Source: Thalassobacillus devorans (GTDB taxonomy: Bacteria > Bacillota > Bacilli > Bacillales > Halobacillaceae). Taken from it: DNA of 64,000 nt. Location of the stretch: the NCBI RefSeq assembly GCF_011761345.1, contig NZ_JAASRY010000001.1, positions 1,302,001-1,366,000 of the forward strand. Direction: 5' to 3'. A program made the translations under genes and the position numbers. Each line of letters begins with the position of its first letter. The first letter of the stretch is position 1. Of the stretch, positions 25,449 through 35,380 are shown in pieces. A model generated the notes under the pieces. The model was given only the letters and a program-made list of their open reading frames with translations, did not search any database and was not told the DNA's origin.

Positions 25449-27009
25449 TATTTTGAATGATATTGCACTAGGTGTAAGGTTTGCTCCTTATGTAAGAGTT
25501 AGTACCACATTAGAAAGTCAGAAAGATAGCCTAGAGAACCAAACTTCGTTTTTTATCAATTATATAAAAGATAAAAAAGGCGAATTATTTAATATCTATT
25601 CGGATGATGGAAAAACTGGTACTAGCCTTACTAAAAGAGATGAAATGAAGAACCTTTTAAAAGACGCTAAAAAAGGCTTGTTTGATGTTGTACTAATAAA
25701 GTCCATTACACGATGGGCCCGAGACACGGTAGATTCCATTACTTTAGTACGAGACTTGAAGGGCTCAGGTGTTCGTGTTGTATCCATTGAGGATGGTTAT
25801 GATTCCTTTGATGATCATGGCGAAATGAAATTAACACTTCTCTCAATGATGGCTCAGCAAGAGAGTGATAACATTTCTAAAAATGTAAGTTTTGGAATCC
25901 GTGAAAAGGCTCGCCATGGAATCTTTCATGGCACACCACCTTATGGATATAGTAATGAAAAAGGAAAATTAATACCAAGATATCCCGAGGCTCAAATTGT
26001 CCAGGAAATCTTCAAGCTGTACCTTAAGAATGGATGGGGAATGCAGAGAATCGCAAACCATTTAACAGAAAACAAAGTTCCGACTCCTCGAACTGTATTA
26101 GGGGCTAAAAACGCAGGGAGTATATGGCATCAATCATCAATAAAAATTATTCTTGCAAATGTCCATTATGTCGGGGACCTACTTCAAGGTAAATCTAAGA
26201 CAGATCCTTCAGATAAGGCATTTAGTCAGCGACATGGCTATAAAAAGCGAATAATAATGGATGAAGAAGAAGTGATTTTTGTTCCTGAAACACATTCTGG
26301 TTTGATAAGTCGCGAAGAATTCCATGAAGTGCAAACAAGGATGAAAAGTAGGGCTAAAATGCGTTTTTGCGGTAGAGGAAAAAAGAGTTTGTTTGCAAGA
26401 ATAGCTTATTGTGCAGATTGTGGGGCAGGGATGGTTTTCAAAAATAATAGAAATACTTATATCTGCGGTTCCTATCAAAAAAGAGGTGGTAAGGTTTGCA
26501 CTTCACATAGAATCAAATCTAACATCTTGAAAGAAAAGGTTTTATCAGACATTAGAATATTAGCAGAAGAATCAATTGACACAAATGCTCTACAAAAAGT
26601 AGTTCAAAAACAGTCTGGTAATAAAAGTGAGGATCTTAAAGACCAACTTACCGAATTAAACAAAACCTTTAAACAACTTGATAATGAAAAGATACAGTTA
26701 GTACGTGCTTTAACAAGAGAAACTGTTGATGATACTACTTTTAAAAAGCAACAACAAGTAATCGATAGTGAAATTAAGGTTGTTAAAGAAAAAAAAGCCG
26801 AAATTGAAAAGTCATTGTTTCAACAAAAAGATGATGAAAAAAGGCTAATCTCTTTCCACCATGAAGTTAAAAGGTTTGTTCAACTAAAAATAGATGAGGA
26901 TGAAGTGCTTCGACAAGCACTTCACTCATTAATTGAAAAAATTGATGTAGCTGAAAATGGAAAAATCGAAGCTATCCATTACAATTTTAAAAAACCAATG
27001 GGGACTTAA
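25441..27009 (+). CDS. Large serine recombinase (integrase)
   Basis: A 522-residue enzyme. The catalytic domain starts with YVRVS (Ser21 is the nucleophile), and the WARDT segment supplies further active-site residues. A recombinase domain follows (GTPPYGYS to about residue 260), then a zinc ribbon (YCADC...YICGS...KVCTSHR) and a coiled coil at about 385-470. It cuts and rejoins attachment sites and is the likely integrase of the accessory element. I start at ATG 25441 (AGAAAGGG upstream); the frame extends 27 codons earlier inside the 55-aa ORF. It lies just before the conserved msrAB gene, so its end marks the element's right side. Confidence 0.9.
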   Translation: MNSILNDIALGVRFAPYVRVSTTLESQKDSLENQTSFFINYIKDKKGELFNIYSDDGKTGTSLTKRDEMKNLLKDAKKGLFDVVLIKSITRWARDTVDSITLVRDLKGSGVRVVSIEDGYDSFDDHGEMKLTLLSMMAQQESDNISKNVSFGIREKARHGIFHGTPPYGYSNEKGKLIPRYPEAQIVQEIFKLYLKNGWGMQRIANHLTENKVPTPRTVLGAKNAGSIWHQSSIKIILANVHYVGDLLQGKSKTDPSDKAFSQRHGYKKRIIMDEEEVIFVPETHSGLISREEFHEVQTRMKSRAKMRFCGRGKKSLFARIAYCADCGAGMVFKNNRNTYICGSYQKRGGKVCTSHRIKSNILKEKVLSDIRILAEESIDTNALQKVVQKQSGNKSEDLKDQLTELNKTFKQLDNEKIQLVRALTRETVDDTTFKKQQQVIDSEIKVVKEKKAEIEKSLFQQKDDEKRLISFHHEVKRFVQLKIDEDEVLRQALHSLIEKIDVAENGKIEAIHYNFKKPMGT

Positions 27010-27113
27010 TTGTCCCCATCTTTTAAGGTCATCAATATTACACATTCCACATGTGTCGTCTGAGTGTTACAAAGGTCCACTTTATGATCACCCGTTATCT
27101 ATGAGGGATTCCA

Positions 27114-28076
27114 TCAATCAAACAAGTAACGGAGATAGCCATACCCTTCTTCTTCCATCTTCTCTTTAGGTACGAATTTGAGTGCTGCGGAGTTGATACA
27201 GTAGCGCAGGCCGCCTTTATCTCTCGGACCGTCTTCGAAAACATGTCCCAGATGGGAATCTCCTTCATGACTCCGAACCTCGGTTCGGATCATGCCGTGG
27301 GAAGTATCGGTGTTTTCTGCCACTTGCTGTTTTTCGATTGGTTTGGTAAAGCTTGGCCATCCGCAGCCTGCATCGTATTTATCCGTAGAACTAAATAAAG
27401 GTTCACCCGATACTATATCTACATAAATGCCCTCTTCCTCGTGATTGTTGTATTCATTCCGGAAAGGTGGTTCTGTACCATTTTCCTGGGTGACAAAATA
27501 CTGCATATCTGTCAGCTGATGCTTCAGTTCATCCTTGTCCTTTTTATAACCCCAGTTTTCTTTGATGAAATCAGCTCGGCCGGAGCCTTTTTTATACAGG
27601 TTATAGTGAAAAGACTGTTTTTTATAGTAGTCCTGATGGGCTTCTTCAGCAGGATAGAAAGGTTTAGCCGGCAATATTTTGGTCACAATCGGATCTTGGA
27701 ATTTGCCACTTTCCTCAAGATTTCGCTTACTGTTTTCAGCTATTTGCTTCTGTTCTTCATCATGGTAAAATATGGCGGTTGTGTAATGTTCCCCGCGATC
27801 ATTGAACTGACCGCCTGGATCTGTAGGGTTGATCTGCTGCCAAAATATTTCCACCAACCGCTCGTAAGAAAAAACTTCAGGGTTGTAAGTGATCTCTACC
27901 GCTTCCACGTGACCCGTATCTTTGGTAAAAACATCTTCATAGGAAGGGTTCTCTGTATGGCCGCCGGTATACCCGGAAACCACCTTCTCTATACCTGGTC
28001 GTTCATCAAATGGCTCGACCATGCACCAGAAACAGCCACCAGCAAAGGTCGCTTTTTTCAAATTCTGTTCAGACAT
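27114..28076 (-). CDS. msrAB: Peptide methionine sulfoxide reductase MsrA/MsrB fusion
   Basis: A 320-residue fusion. MsrA (about 1-160) has the nucleophile in GGCFWC and reduces S-sulfoxides. MsrB (about 185-320) has the GCGWPSF zinc/active-site region and [11 protein letters not shown] with the catalytic Cys, and reduces R-sulfoxides. It repairs oxidised proteins in the cytoplasm. I start at ATG 28076 behind CTTGGAGG; a frame of five further codons overlaps that site. It is the first conserved core gene after the accessory region; in B. subtilis the two activities are encoded by separate neighbouring genes. Confidence 0.95.
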   Translation of the reverse strand: MSEQNLKKATFAGGCFWCMVEPFDERPGIEKVVSGYTGGHTENPSYEDVFTKDTGHVEAVEITYNPEVFSYERLVEIFWQQINPTDPGGQFNDRGEHYTTAIFYHDEEQKQIAENSKRNLEESGKFQDPIVTKILPAKPFYPAEEAHQDYYKKQSFHYNLYKKGSGRADFIKENWGYKKDKDELKHQLTDMQYFVTQENGTEPPFRNEYNNHEEEGIYVDIVSGEPLFSSTDKYDAGCGWPSFTKPIEKQQVAENTDTSHGMIRTEVRSHEGDSHLGHVFEDGPRDKGGLRYCINSAALKFVPKEKMEEEGYGYLRYLFD

Positions 28077-28167
28077 ATTTAAAACCTCCAAGAAGAAAGT
28101 GTGAATATAACATGTATTTCCCCTATTCTTGCGGTTTTAGGAAAAAAAATCAAGTCACATGCACAGC

Positions 28168-28698
28168 TCAAATATATAATTTGGGCTGTGATGTGCCTTG
28201 ATTAGATCGAGAAGCTTTATTAGAGTGTAACTCACTGGAAGATTCCTCGCGTCTCCTATTGCTTTCCCGATTGCTGCTCACTCTTGACTCCATTCTATCC
28301 GGAGATCTAAGAGAGCTTTCTGCCTGTGTTTCTGTTTCTTCATCAGGCTCACGCATGATTTTCCATAGATTAATCAACGTTGGTATGTTTTTTACCATCG
28401 GTCCATATTGTTGGATCATCGGTGCAGCACTCTGGGCCACTTTCAGTACTTGCTGTGCGTTACCAAGCATGGAAGCAAAATCAGTACCGCCACCCTGTAC
28501 GGCTCCAAAGCCTCCACGAGCTGCAGCACCTGCTCCTCTATTAGCTAAAAGCCTGGATAGGAATCCTTGCTTTTGCGGCATTCCCCTGAACTGATTGCCA
28601 ATTCCGAACTGATTCCCATACGATCCGATTTGGAAAGGCGATTGCCCCCCAAACCCTGGTGGTCTTCCTCCCATCGGAGGTCTTGCAGGTGGAAACAT
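28168..28698 (-). CDS. yqfQ: YqfQ/VrrA-like protein
   Basis: A 176-residue protein with a Pro/Gly/Phe-rich N-terminus (MFPPARPPMGGRPPGFGGQ), a short Gly/Ala hydrophobic stretch, a helical middle (MLGNAQQVLKVAQSAAPMI) and a Ser/Arg/Glu-rich hydrophilic tail. This matches the Bacillus YqfQ (VrrA) family, which is spore-associated in some species. I start at ATG 28698 behind ACGGAGGGA; the longer open frame runs back into ung. The family assignment is moderately sure; the function is unknown. Confidence 0.7.
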   Translation of the reverse strand: MFPPARPPMGGRPPGFGGQSPFQIGSYGNQFGIGNQFRGMPQKQGFLSRLLANRGAGAAARGGFGAVQGGGTDFASMLGNAQQVLKVAQSAAPMIQQYGPMVKNIPTLINLWKIMREPDEETETQAESSLRSPDRMESRVSSNRESNRRREESSSELHSNKASRSNQGTSQPKLYI

Positions 28699-28766
28699 AT
28701 CTATCCCTCCGTACTTATTCTCTCGTCTTAGGATAGTATATGTGAGCCGGCTAAGTTTGCATGGGC

Positions 28767-29453
28767 TTAAGCCCTTGTTACTTGATGCGGCAGCTGCCAA
28801 TCAATCGGCGAGTCGCCTATTTCCTCCAGGAATCGATTAGCCTTGGAAAATGGACGACTGCCAAAAAATCCACGATAGGCCGATAATGGACTGGGATGTG
28901 GAGATTGAATCACAAAGTGACGGCTGCGATCGACAAACGAAGCCTTTTTCTGGGCATGTTTTCCCCACAGCATGAATACTACTGGCTTTTCTCTATCATT
29001 TAACGCATCAATGACTTCATCGGTGAACGTTTCCCAGCCTGCTCCCTGATGGGAATGTGCCTGATGAGCCCTGACAGTCAGTACATTATTCAATAATAAT
29101 ACCCCTTGGTCGGCCCACGGCTTCAAATAGCCGTGATTGGGAATATCGAACCCTACATCGGCTTCCAGTTCTTTATAGATGTTTTTTAAAGACGGAGGTA
29201 TATCAATCCCCGGATTTACTGAAAAACTGAATCCATGCGCTTGATTTGGACCATGATATGGATCTTGTCCTAAAATGACTACTTTTGTATCTTGATAAGG
29301 GGTTGTGTGCAAGGCTTGATAGATCTCATGCATATCAGGATAAATGGTATGATGGTGATATTCTTTTTTCAGAAATTCCCGAAGCTCACGGTAGTATGGT
29401 TTTTCAAACTCCTGCTCCAGCAGGGGAGCCCAATCGTTATGTAATATTTTCAT
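28767..29453 (-). CDS. ung: Uracil-DNA glycosylase
   Basis: A 228-residue family-1 enzyme. The catalytic-water loop [13 protein letters not shown] (about 63-75) holds the catalytic Asp, FSV follows, [10 protein letters not shown] is the core strand, and [13 protein letters not shown] is the minor-groove/leucine loop. It removes uracil from DNA as the first step of base excision repair. The length matches the family (220-230). The ATG follows GGGTGAGGA. Confidence 0.97.
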   Translation of the reverse strand: MKILHNDWAPLLEQEFEKPYYRELREFLKKEYHHHTIYPDMHEIYQALHTTPYQDTKVVILGQDPYHGPNQAHGFSFSVNPGIDIPPSLKNIYKELEADVGFDIPNHGYLKPWADQGVLLLNNVLTVRAHQAHSHQGAGWETFTDEVIDALNDREKPVVFMLWGKHAQKKASFVDRSRHFVIQSPHPSPLSAYRGFFGSRPFSKANRFLEEIGDSPIDWQLPHQVTRA

Positions 29454-29509
29454 ATCCTCACCCTTCCTTTCACAGCTCTATAAAAATGATAACAAAACCT
29501 ATCAAGTTA

Positions 29510-29547
29510 ATAAAAAAAATTCTCCAGGTAAATGTAACCTGGAGAAT
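29510..29547 (-). terminator. Terminator of the 26-aa membrane peptide gene
   Basis: On the minus strand, perfect 11-base arms ATTCTCCAGGT / ACCTGGAGAAT with a 7-base loop, then T8. Confidence 0.85.
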
Positions 29548-29574
29548 GGATAGGATTTTCCGCTTAAAAAACTA

Positions 29575-29655
29575 TTATTCTGAAACTAAATCTGCTGTAA
29601 TGATCAAGCCAATAAAACCACTTAGAATTAAACCAAACAAAACACTGCTGAGCAT
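29575..29655 (-). CDS. Single-helix membrane peptide, 26 aa
   Basis: ATG at 29655 with GGGGGGAAG 6 bases upstream. It encodes a peptide that is almost entirely one membrane helix (MLSSVLFGLILSGFIGLI..., ending TADLVSE), with an acidic C-terminus. A strong terminator lies 27 bases after the stop, so it is a free-standing transcript. The size suits a small regulatory membrane peptide or a type I toxin, but no antisense RNA is evident and the usual basic toxin tail is missing. Unrecognised. Confidence 0.55.
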   Translation of the reverse strand: MLSSVLFGLILSGFIGLIITADLVSE

Positions 29656-29836
29656 GTTATCTTCCCCCCATTGAAAATATTCATGTAGCTACTTTAAGTA
29701 TAAGGGGAATATCTTCCCAAAAAGCGTGGGGAATGTGGCAATTCTTTGAAACTTGCTGGGACATAGGGGAAATAATTCAGCACAGTATTTCCCGGGCAAG
29801 CGCAAAAACAGACGCTTTTCGCTAACTAATGATTCG

Positions 29837-30085
29837 TTAATTGACGCTATATAGCGAAATTAGTTGATATTTGCAAGTAGTCTGCTGATTTTTGAAGATC
29901 AATTCGACAACTTTCCCGCTTCCGATCAAATCGGCATCCAGATGACGCTTGATTTCGATCATTTCCTCCATGGGAAATATTTTATAACCATCGAAAGTGA
30001 TTTCAAAAATATTATCTTCTGCATTGATTCGTTTTTCCCGGCCTTCCGTAATCATTTTCCATTCCATTGAAAAAGGTGTAGACAT
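29837..30085 (-). CDS. DUF2584-family protein
   Basis: An 82-residue acidic protein (MSTPFSMEWKMITEGREKRI..., ending QLISLYSVN) with all-beta character; it resembles the Bacillaceae DUF2584 family of unknown function. The ATG has CGGAGG upstream. It is transcribed with the same orientation as its neighbours but is separated from them by 60-180 bases. Confidence 0.6.
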   Translation of the reverse strand: MSTPFSMEWKMITEGREKRINAEDNIFEITFDGYKIFPMEEMIEIKRHLDADLIGSGKVVELIFKNQQTTCKYQLISLYSVN

Positions 30086-30146
30086 GGCAATACCTCCGCT
30101 CTCTTTACTTTTATCCTATTTAATTAGAAAGAGAATTACAAGCAAC

Positions 30147-30503
30147 TTAGTGGTAGCGGCGATAATTTTTTTCAGGAAGGTCGAATAACCGTGCTTCAAA
30201 AGGAAAGGAAACCCCGTGTTTGGTGAGGATTTTTTTATTCGATTCAAACAGATAGCCAGATTTTTCATGCTTGTTTGAGTTAACATCCACCAGATGGATA
30301 ATCGTCTGGAGCGCAATGGTCATTTCAATGATGTCTGCCTGATCCTTGACATCCAAATCTGGCAAATGAAAAACATCGGTGTTTCCTAACTGTTTTAAAT
30401 AAGAAGTAGATAGATAACTTGGTAATACTTCTTCTTGAAACTGTCCCCATAGCCCATGTAACTCTTCTACTTGAGCTGTCGTTGGTGCATTAATAACTTT
30501 CAT
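30147..30503 (-). CDS. YhcU-like (DUF5365) protein
   Basis: A 118-residue cytosolic protein beginning MKVINAPTTAQVEELHGLW with a conserved-looking FQEEVLPSYLS segment, similar to the DUF5365/YhcU family of Bacillus. I start at ATG 30503 after AGAGAGGG; the open frame extends 11 codons further. The function is unknown; it sits directly downstream of the sbcCD pair. Confidence 0.5.
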   Translation of the reverse strand: MKVINAPTTAQVEELHGLWGQFQEEVLPSYLSTSYLKQLGNTDVFHLPDLDVKDQADIIEMTIALQTIIHLVDVNSNKHEKSGYLFESNKKILTKHGVSFPFEARLFDLPEKNYRRYH

Positions 30504-30577
30504 GTGGAACGCCCTCTCTGCTTCTAACATGTGCAATTAATAATATAACATGACAGAAACATAGTTTTAAAAAGTAA

Positions 30578-33500
30578 TTAATGGAATACAAACTGTACTG
30601 TGGAGCCCTCTGGACTTGGTGAAATATGGAGCTTCGCTTTTATTTCCTCTTTTAATTGGGGAACATGGGATATGATTCCCAGCATTCGGTTGCCGTCCTG
30701 CAAATCTTTTAAGCAGCCGATCGCTTGCTCTAATGATAAATCATCAAGCGTGCCGAAGCCTTCATCGATAAACAATGTATCCAGTTGAACGCCTCCTGCG
30801 TGAGCCTGCACGACATCAGCCATCCCTAAGGCGAGGCTCAGTGCTGCTTTGAATCCCTCACCGCCTGAAAGTGTACGGACAGAACGCTGCAGCCCTGTGT
30901 GATGATCCATAACTTCGAGATCAAGCCCACTCTGAGCTCCACGTTTTGCTACCTGGTCACTTCTTATCAGCTGGTAACGATGATCAGTCATTTGATCGAA
31001 GCGGATGTTTGCCTGCATAAGGATCTCATCTAAGAATGCAGACAGAACGTACCGCTCAAAGGATAGACGCAAATGATTCTCCCCTCTGGCTAAATCGGCA
31101 AGTTCACCAATATCATAATAATCGTTCAACAATTGTTCTTGCTCCTTATATAAGGACTCCACCGCTGTCTGAACGTCCTGGATCAATTTAAGATGCAGCT
31201 CGGCTTCGTTTTTACGGGAAGTAAGTGCTTCTTTCACTTTCTCTTCCTGCTCCAGCTTGGCTTGTAATGATTCTATTTCAGGTTCTTCCTTGCCTTTCAA
31301 GTGTGCTTCCAGTTCCGCTGTCTGCTCTTCAATCGTGACCAGCTTCTGCTTGTACTGTTCCAGTTTATGTTTTAATTCTTCCCATTCTGACTTAGGAAGC
31401 TTAACCGCCTGGTAGGCTTCTAAACTGGCAAACTGGTGCTTGCTTAGCTGTTCCTCTAACTTCATTTGCCATTTCGAGACCGTCTGCCTGCTTTCTTCGG
31501 TAAAATTGGTAAGCTCAGAAACTTCTATTTCAAGCTTTTGTAATTTTTCTTTCATCTTTTCAAATTGTTCTTTGACCTTTTCCCAGTCTGCTACAGCTTG
31601 TTGATAATCCCGCTCCAAACGGGCAATCGTTTCTTTCATTTGAGATAAACTGTCCAGTGTGGTGTTCATTCCTTCACTCAATTGTTCGATCCATGTTTCT
31701 GTTTTCACCATACTGTTCCCAAGCTGATTGTATTGTTCCCGCTCAGTCTCGAGTTCGCTTTGATAGGCTTCCAGCTGATCATCCAACCGCTTCGCTTTAT
31801 CGTGTGCAGCAGCTATTTCTTTCAGCCTGGCCTCTATTTCCTTTATTTTTTGTTGATACATATCAATCGTTTCTGCCTGTTTTTGCTGTACTCTCTTAAT
31901 CGTTTCCTCCTGAAGGTCAGGAACATGCTCAGCGACTTCTTCATGAACCGCTACGAGCAGCTGTTTTTGTGATTGTCCTTCCGCCTTCAGTTGTATATTT
32001 TGCTCTTGCTCTTTCTTGACAGCTTCTTCAGCTTGCCGGTACTTTTCTTGTAACTGTTCGACAACCTCCAGGGATGAAGTTCCCTGGCTGGATGCTACAG
32101 CCGGAGCAGGATGGTGTTCAGAACCGCACACTGGGCAGGGTTCTCCTGCTTCCAGGGAATGAGCTAACAGGAAAGCGTGCTGCTGATTCAATTCTTTTTG
32201 CTTTTCATCCAGCTGGTTCTTAATATGCTCGGCTTCCGTAACCTTTTTATCGTATTGCCGTCTGAAATCCCGGTACGTGTTTCGCATGTTCAAGATGTCT
32301 TCATTAACTTTGACTAATTTTTCGATTCTATTTTGAATGGTTTTTTGTTCTTGAAAATCCTGCTTCCACTGATAATACGATTTATTCCATTCGCTTTCCT
32401 GCTTAAGCAGCCCCTGAAGATCGGTTCTTTCCCGTTTGTTCGTTTCAATTGCCTGCTTCAGCTTTTGAATGGCTTGAGATTTAACTTCCATCTGCTTTCT
32501 GGTCTTTTCTTTGTCTTCGTGAAGGACTTTCAGTTTGTTAAGCTTCTCCAGTTCCTCTTTTTTTCGTGTGATATCTTCCTTTAACCGCTCCCGCTCTGGC
32601 TCTTTTTCTAATTCTTGTTCATATGTTTTTTGAAGCTTTGCGAACTGTTCGCGGCTTTCAGCAAGAAAAGTCTGTTTCTGTTCTAACTGAGCTTCCAAGC
32701 GTTCATAGTCCTGCTGGCGGCTCTTCCAATGCTCCTCGACCGGTATCACTTCCATCGCATTTTCTGCTTGCAAGAGTCTGTCTTTCACTTTTTCCATTTC
32801 AGGCTGTTGCTTCAATAAAGTTTGTTTTTCTTCCTGGTATTTTTTCAACCTCGAAAAATCTTCCTGCAGCTGCTTAGCCTGGTAAAATGATTCCTGCGTC
32901 TTCTTTAACTTGACGTTTTGTTTTGTCAATTGCTCTTCCACATGCTGGTGGGAGTTCTGTGCCTGTTTTTCTTTTTGTTCCAGCAAAGTCAAAATCTCTT
33001 TCGGATCTTCTAACGTATCAACAACTTCTTCTTCGTCCCAGGCTACTTTAGTTGTCTCCTGTTTGATCTTCCATTGATACTGGCTGATTTCTTCTTTTAA
33101 TTGCCTGGAGTGCTGTTTAAGTTCCTCGGTGACTCTTTCATAAAAATGGGTACGGAAAATGCGTTGGAGGATCTCCTCCCGTTCCTTACTGTTTTCTGAA
33201 ATAAGCTTTCGAAATTCTCCCTGTGGAATCATGATCATCTTACGAAATTGCTCATAATCGAGGCTGATCATCTCTTCCAGCGTATCATTCACTTCTTTTA
33301 TACGAGAAGCTGCCAATATTTCTTTTTCTCCATCAAGAAGGTATAATTCTGCTTTCGCAGGATCTTCGGTAAACCCCTCACCTCTGGCTTTTTTCTTCGG
33401 CTGTTTCGGTGTTCGGATAACACGATAGGTTTTCCCTCTCAATTCAAACACAAATTCAACACTTGTCTGTTCATCCGGTTCTGCAAAGTGACTTCTTAAT

Positions 33501-33694
33501 GTATCCTGATCGCGATCGCTGCCACTTGCCTTTCCGTACAAAGCAAAGCACATAGCATCAAATATCGTCGTTTTTCCCGCCCCTGTCGGACCAGTCACTA
33601 AGAATATCGATTCTTCCCCGAGCCTGCTGAAATCAATATGCTGTCGTCCCCGATAAGGTCCGAACGCGGTAACAGTTAACGTAATAGCTTTCAT
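30578..33694 (-). CDS. sbcC: Exonuclease subunit SbcC
   Basis: A 1038-residue SMC-like ATPase. Walker A GPTGAGKTTIFD lies at about 34-45. Two very long coiled coils flank the zinc hook CPVC (in GEPCPVCGSEHH, about residue 530). The signature LSGGEGFKAALSLAL and Walker B LFIDEGFGTLD are near the C-terminus. With SbcD it opens hairpins and clears protein-blocked DNA ends. The ATG follows the SbcD stop after a single base, so translation is coupled. Confidence 0.96.
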   Translation of the reverse strand: MKAITLTVTAFGPYRGRQHIDFSRLGEESIFLVTGPTGAGKTTIFDAMCFALYGKASGSDRDQDTLRSHFAEPDEQTSVEFVFELRGKTYRVIRTPKQPKKKARGEGFTEDPAKAELYLLDGEKEILAASRIKEVNDTLEEMISLDYEQFRKMIMIPQGEFRKLISENSKEREEILQRIFRTHFYERVTEELKQHSRQLKEEISQYQWKIKQETTKVAWDEEEVVDTLEDPKEILTLLEQKEKQAQNSHQHVEEQLTKQNVKLKKTQESFYQAKQLQEDFSRLKKYQEEKQTLLKQQPEMEKVKDRLLQAENAMEVIPVEEHWKSRQQDYERLEAQLEQKQTFLAESREQFAKLQKTYEQELEKEPERERLKEDITRKKEELEKLNKLKVLHEDKEKTRKQMEVKSQAIQKLKQAIETNKRERTDLQGLLKQESEWNKSYYQWKQDFQEQKTIQNRIEKLVKVNEDILNMRNTYRDFRRQYDKKVTEAEHIKNQLDEKQKELNQQHAFLLAHSLEAGEPCPVCGSEHHPAPAVASSQGTSSLEVVEQLQEKYRQAEEAVKKEQEQNIQLKAEGQSQKQLLVAVHEEVAEHVPDLQEETIKRVQQKQAETIDMYQQKIKEIEARLKEIAAAHDKAKRLDDQLEAYQSELETEREQYNQLGNSMVKTETWIEQLSEGMNTTLDSLSQMKETIARLERDYQQAVADWEKVKEQFEKMKEKLQKLEIEVSELTNFTEESRQTVSKWQMKLEEQLSKHQFASLEAYQAVKLPKSEWEELKHKLEQYKQKLVTIEEQTAELEAHLKGKEEPEIESLQAKLEQEEKVKEALTSRKNEAELHLKLIQDVQTAVESLYKEQEQLLNDYYDIGELADLARGENHLRLSFERYVLSAFLDEILMQANIRFDQMTDHRYQLIRSDQVAKRGAQSGLDLEVMDHHTGLQRSVRTLSGGEGFKAALSLALGMADVVQAHAGGVQLDTLFIDEGFGTLDDLSLEQAIGCLKDLQDGNRMLGIISHVPQLKEEIKAKLHISPSPEGSTVQFVFH

Positions 33695-33695
33695 A

Positions 33696-34847
33696 TCATT
33701 TCACCCGCTCTTCAGTCATTAATTTATTGATGACTTGTTCAATGTGCTGGCTCCGCTTTTCAGGAATAGCATCCCCTTTCATTTCTTCATAAAAGGAAGC
33801 AAATAAGTCCGTATGGGACATTTCCTGACGTTCTTTGATTTTTGTGAGATCCTGAAGTTTTTTTTGCGACGAGAGCATATTTCGTTCAAGTCGCAATATA
33901 TTTGGGTATTTCCTGCGTAACTTCCCCATCGGATCCACTAACTGACCGTCATCCAACAATTTTATATGAAGATAATTTTCTGGGTGAGCTGGCAAATCCT
34001 GATTCAAAAAATCATCCAGGTAGCCTTCTACGACCTCAAGGTCCCGTCGCGGCTTTAGAGGGACTTGTCTAATGGTGGCGTCTTCATCGGTAAGCTCTAC
34101 AATCGTTACACTCTTTCGGTGATTCGCTTCAGAAAAAGAATACTTTAAGATGGACCCGCTGTAACGAATATGTTCAGACCTTACCCGTTGTGGCTGATGC
34201 AAGTGCCCTAATGCCACGTAGGAGAAATCCTCGAATAGTTCCGCATCGATATACGGACTCCCGCCTATCATCGATAACCTTTCTTCCGATTCTGTTTCCA
34301 TTCCACCGGCTAAAAACGAATGACCCACCCACACATGGCGTTCTGACATATCATGATTCGATTTTATATAGTCAATCATCCGTTCCGCAGCCTGATGGTG
34401 AGATTGTACGCGATCATCGTCAAAAAACTGTCTTACTTCCGCCGGCTCCAAATAAGGGACCAGATGGAAATGGACAGGACCATGTTCATCCTTTAGCGTG
34501 ACAGGATGAAATTCACCTTTTAACTTCGTATCTAAATATAATTGCTGGGATCGGAATAACTGACTGCCGAACTCCAGTCTGTCCGGACTATCATGATTTC
34601 CCGAAATTGCAAGTACCGGGATTTTTTTATGGATGACCAATTCCGTCAAGACATCATTCAACAATTCAACTGCTTCTCTTGGGGGTATCGAACGGTCATA
34701 TAAATCACCCGCGATTATAATCGCATCCGGCTGCTCGTCATCTACTACCTTCATAAATTCTTGCAAAATGTAGCGTTGATCCTCCGTCATATGTACACTA
34801 TTGACGATTTTACCAAGATGCCAGTCTGCGGTATGTAATAGTTTCAT
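33696..34847 (-). CDS. sbcD: Exonuclease subunit SbcD
   Basis: A 383-residue Mre11-family nuclease with the metallophosphoesterase motifs in order: HTADWHLGK, IIAGDLYDR, ISGNHDS, VGHSF and LGHLH. These bind two Mn ions for ATP-dependent double-strand exonuclease and single-strand endonuclease activity. Length and order (sbcD before sbcC) are as in B. subtilis, where addAB lies upstream; addAB is not present here. Confidence 0.96.
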   Translation of the reverse strand: MKLLHTADWHLGKIVNSVHMTEDQRYILQEFMKVVDDEQPDAIIIAGDLYDRSIPPREAVELLNDVLTELVIHKKIPVLAISGNHDSPDRLEFGSQLFRSQQLYLDTKLKGEFHPVTLKDEHGPVHFHLVPYLEPAEVRQFFDDDRVQSHHQAAERMIDYIKSNHDMSERHVWVGHSFLAGGMETESEERLSMIGGSPYIDAELFEDFSYVALGHLHQPQRVRSEHIRYSGSILKYSFSEANHRKSVTIVELTDEDATIRQVPLKPRRDLEVVEGYLDDFLNQDLPAHPENYLHIKLLDDGQLVDPMGKLRRKYPNILRLERNMLSSQKKLQDLTKIKERQEMSHTDLFASFYEEMKGDAIPEKRSQHIEQVINKLMTEERVK

Positions 34848-35003
34848 AGAATATCCTCACTTTCATGCTTGAATACCAATTTCTCGTTCTGATTATAAGC
34901 CTATTATACACGAACGTGGGTTCCGTTACGAACAACAGGGAAATGTTACCTGTGGGTAAAATGAAAAACCGCACAACCAGCCGGCTGCACGATTCCATTT
35001 CAA

Positions 35004-35225
35004 CTATTCTTGTTCATCCATTTGATAGGAATCCCATAACCGATCAAAAACGCGAAGTGCTTCAGGGAATGGAGCATTCCATTCCAGATAGTCACTAACC
35101 TCATGATAAGATGTAGATTGCTTAGGAAAACTATGATCCTCAAACATCCAGTCTGCCAATTCTTTTTCGTGATCTTGCTGCTTGTTCCCTCTGAATCGCA
35201 TCATATAATGATAAAATGAACGCAC
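35004..35225 (-). CDS. yozE: YozE-family (UPF0346) protein
   Basis: A 73-residue protein matching YozE: FYHYMMRFRG at the start, FEDHSFPKQSTSYHEVSDYLE, then FDRLWDSY. It is a small helical SAM-like fold of unknown function. Start context is ordinary. Confidence 0.85.
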   Translation of the reverse strand: MRSFYHYMMRFRGNKQQDHEKELADWMFEDHSFPKQSTSYHEVSDYLEWNAPFPEALRVFDRLWDSYQMDEQE

Positions 35226-35380
35226 CCAAAGCTCCCCCTTACTTCTTACAAACTATTGTATTAAGTTTTATCATGGTTTTTCGTTAAAATCAATGAAATA
35301 GTGATAAATCTCACTTTCAGAGCTGCAGTATCCTGTTATTATATAGGTGTGCAAGTGATGATCCTTTGTTTGTGTCTTGG

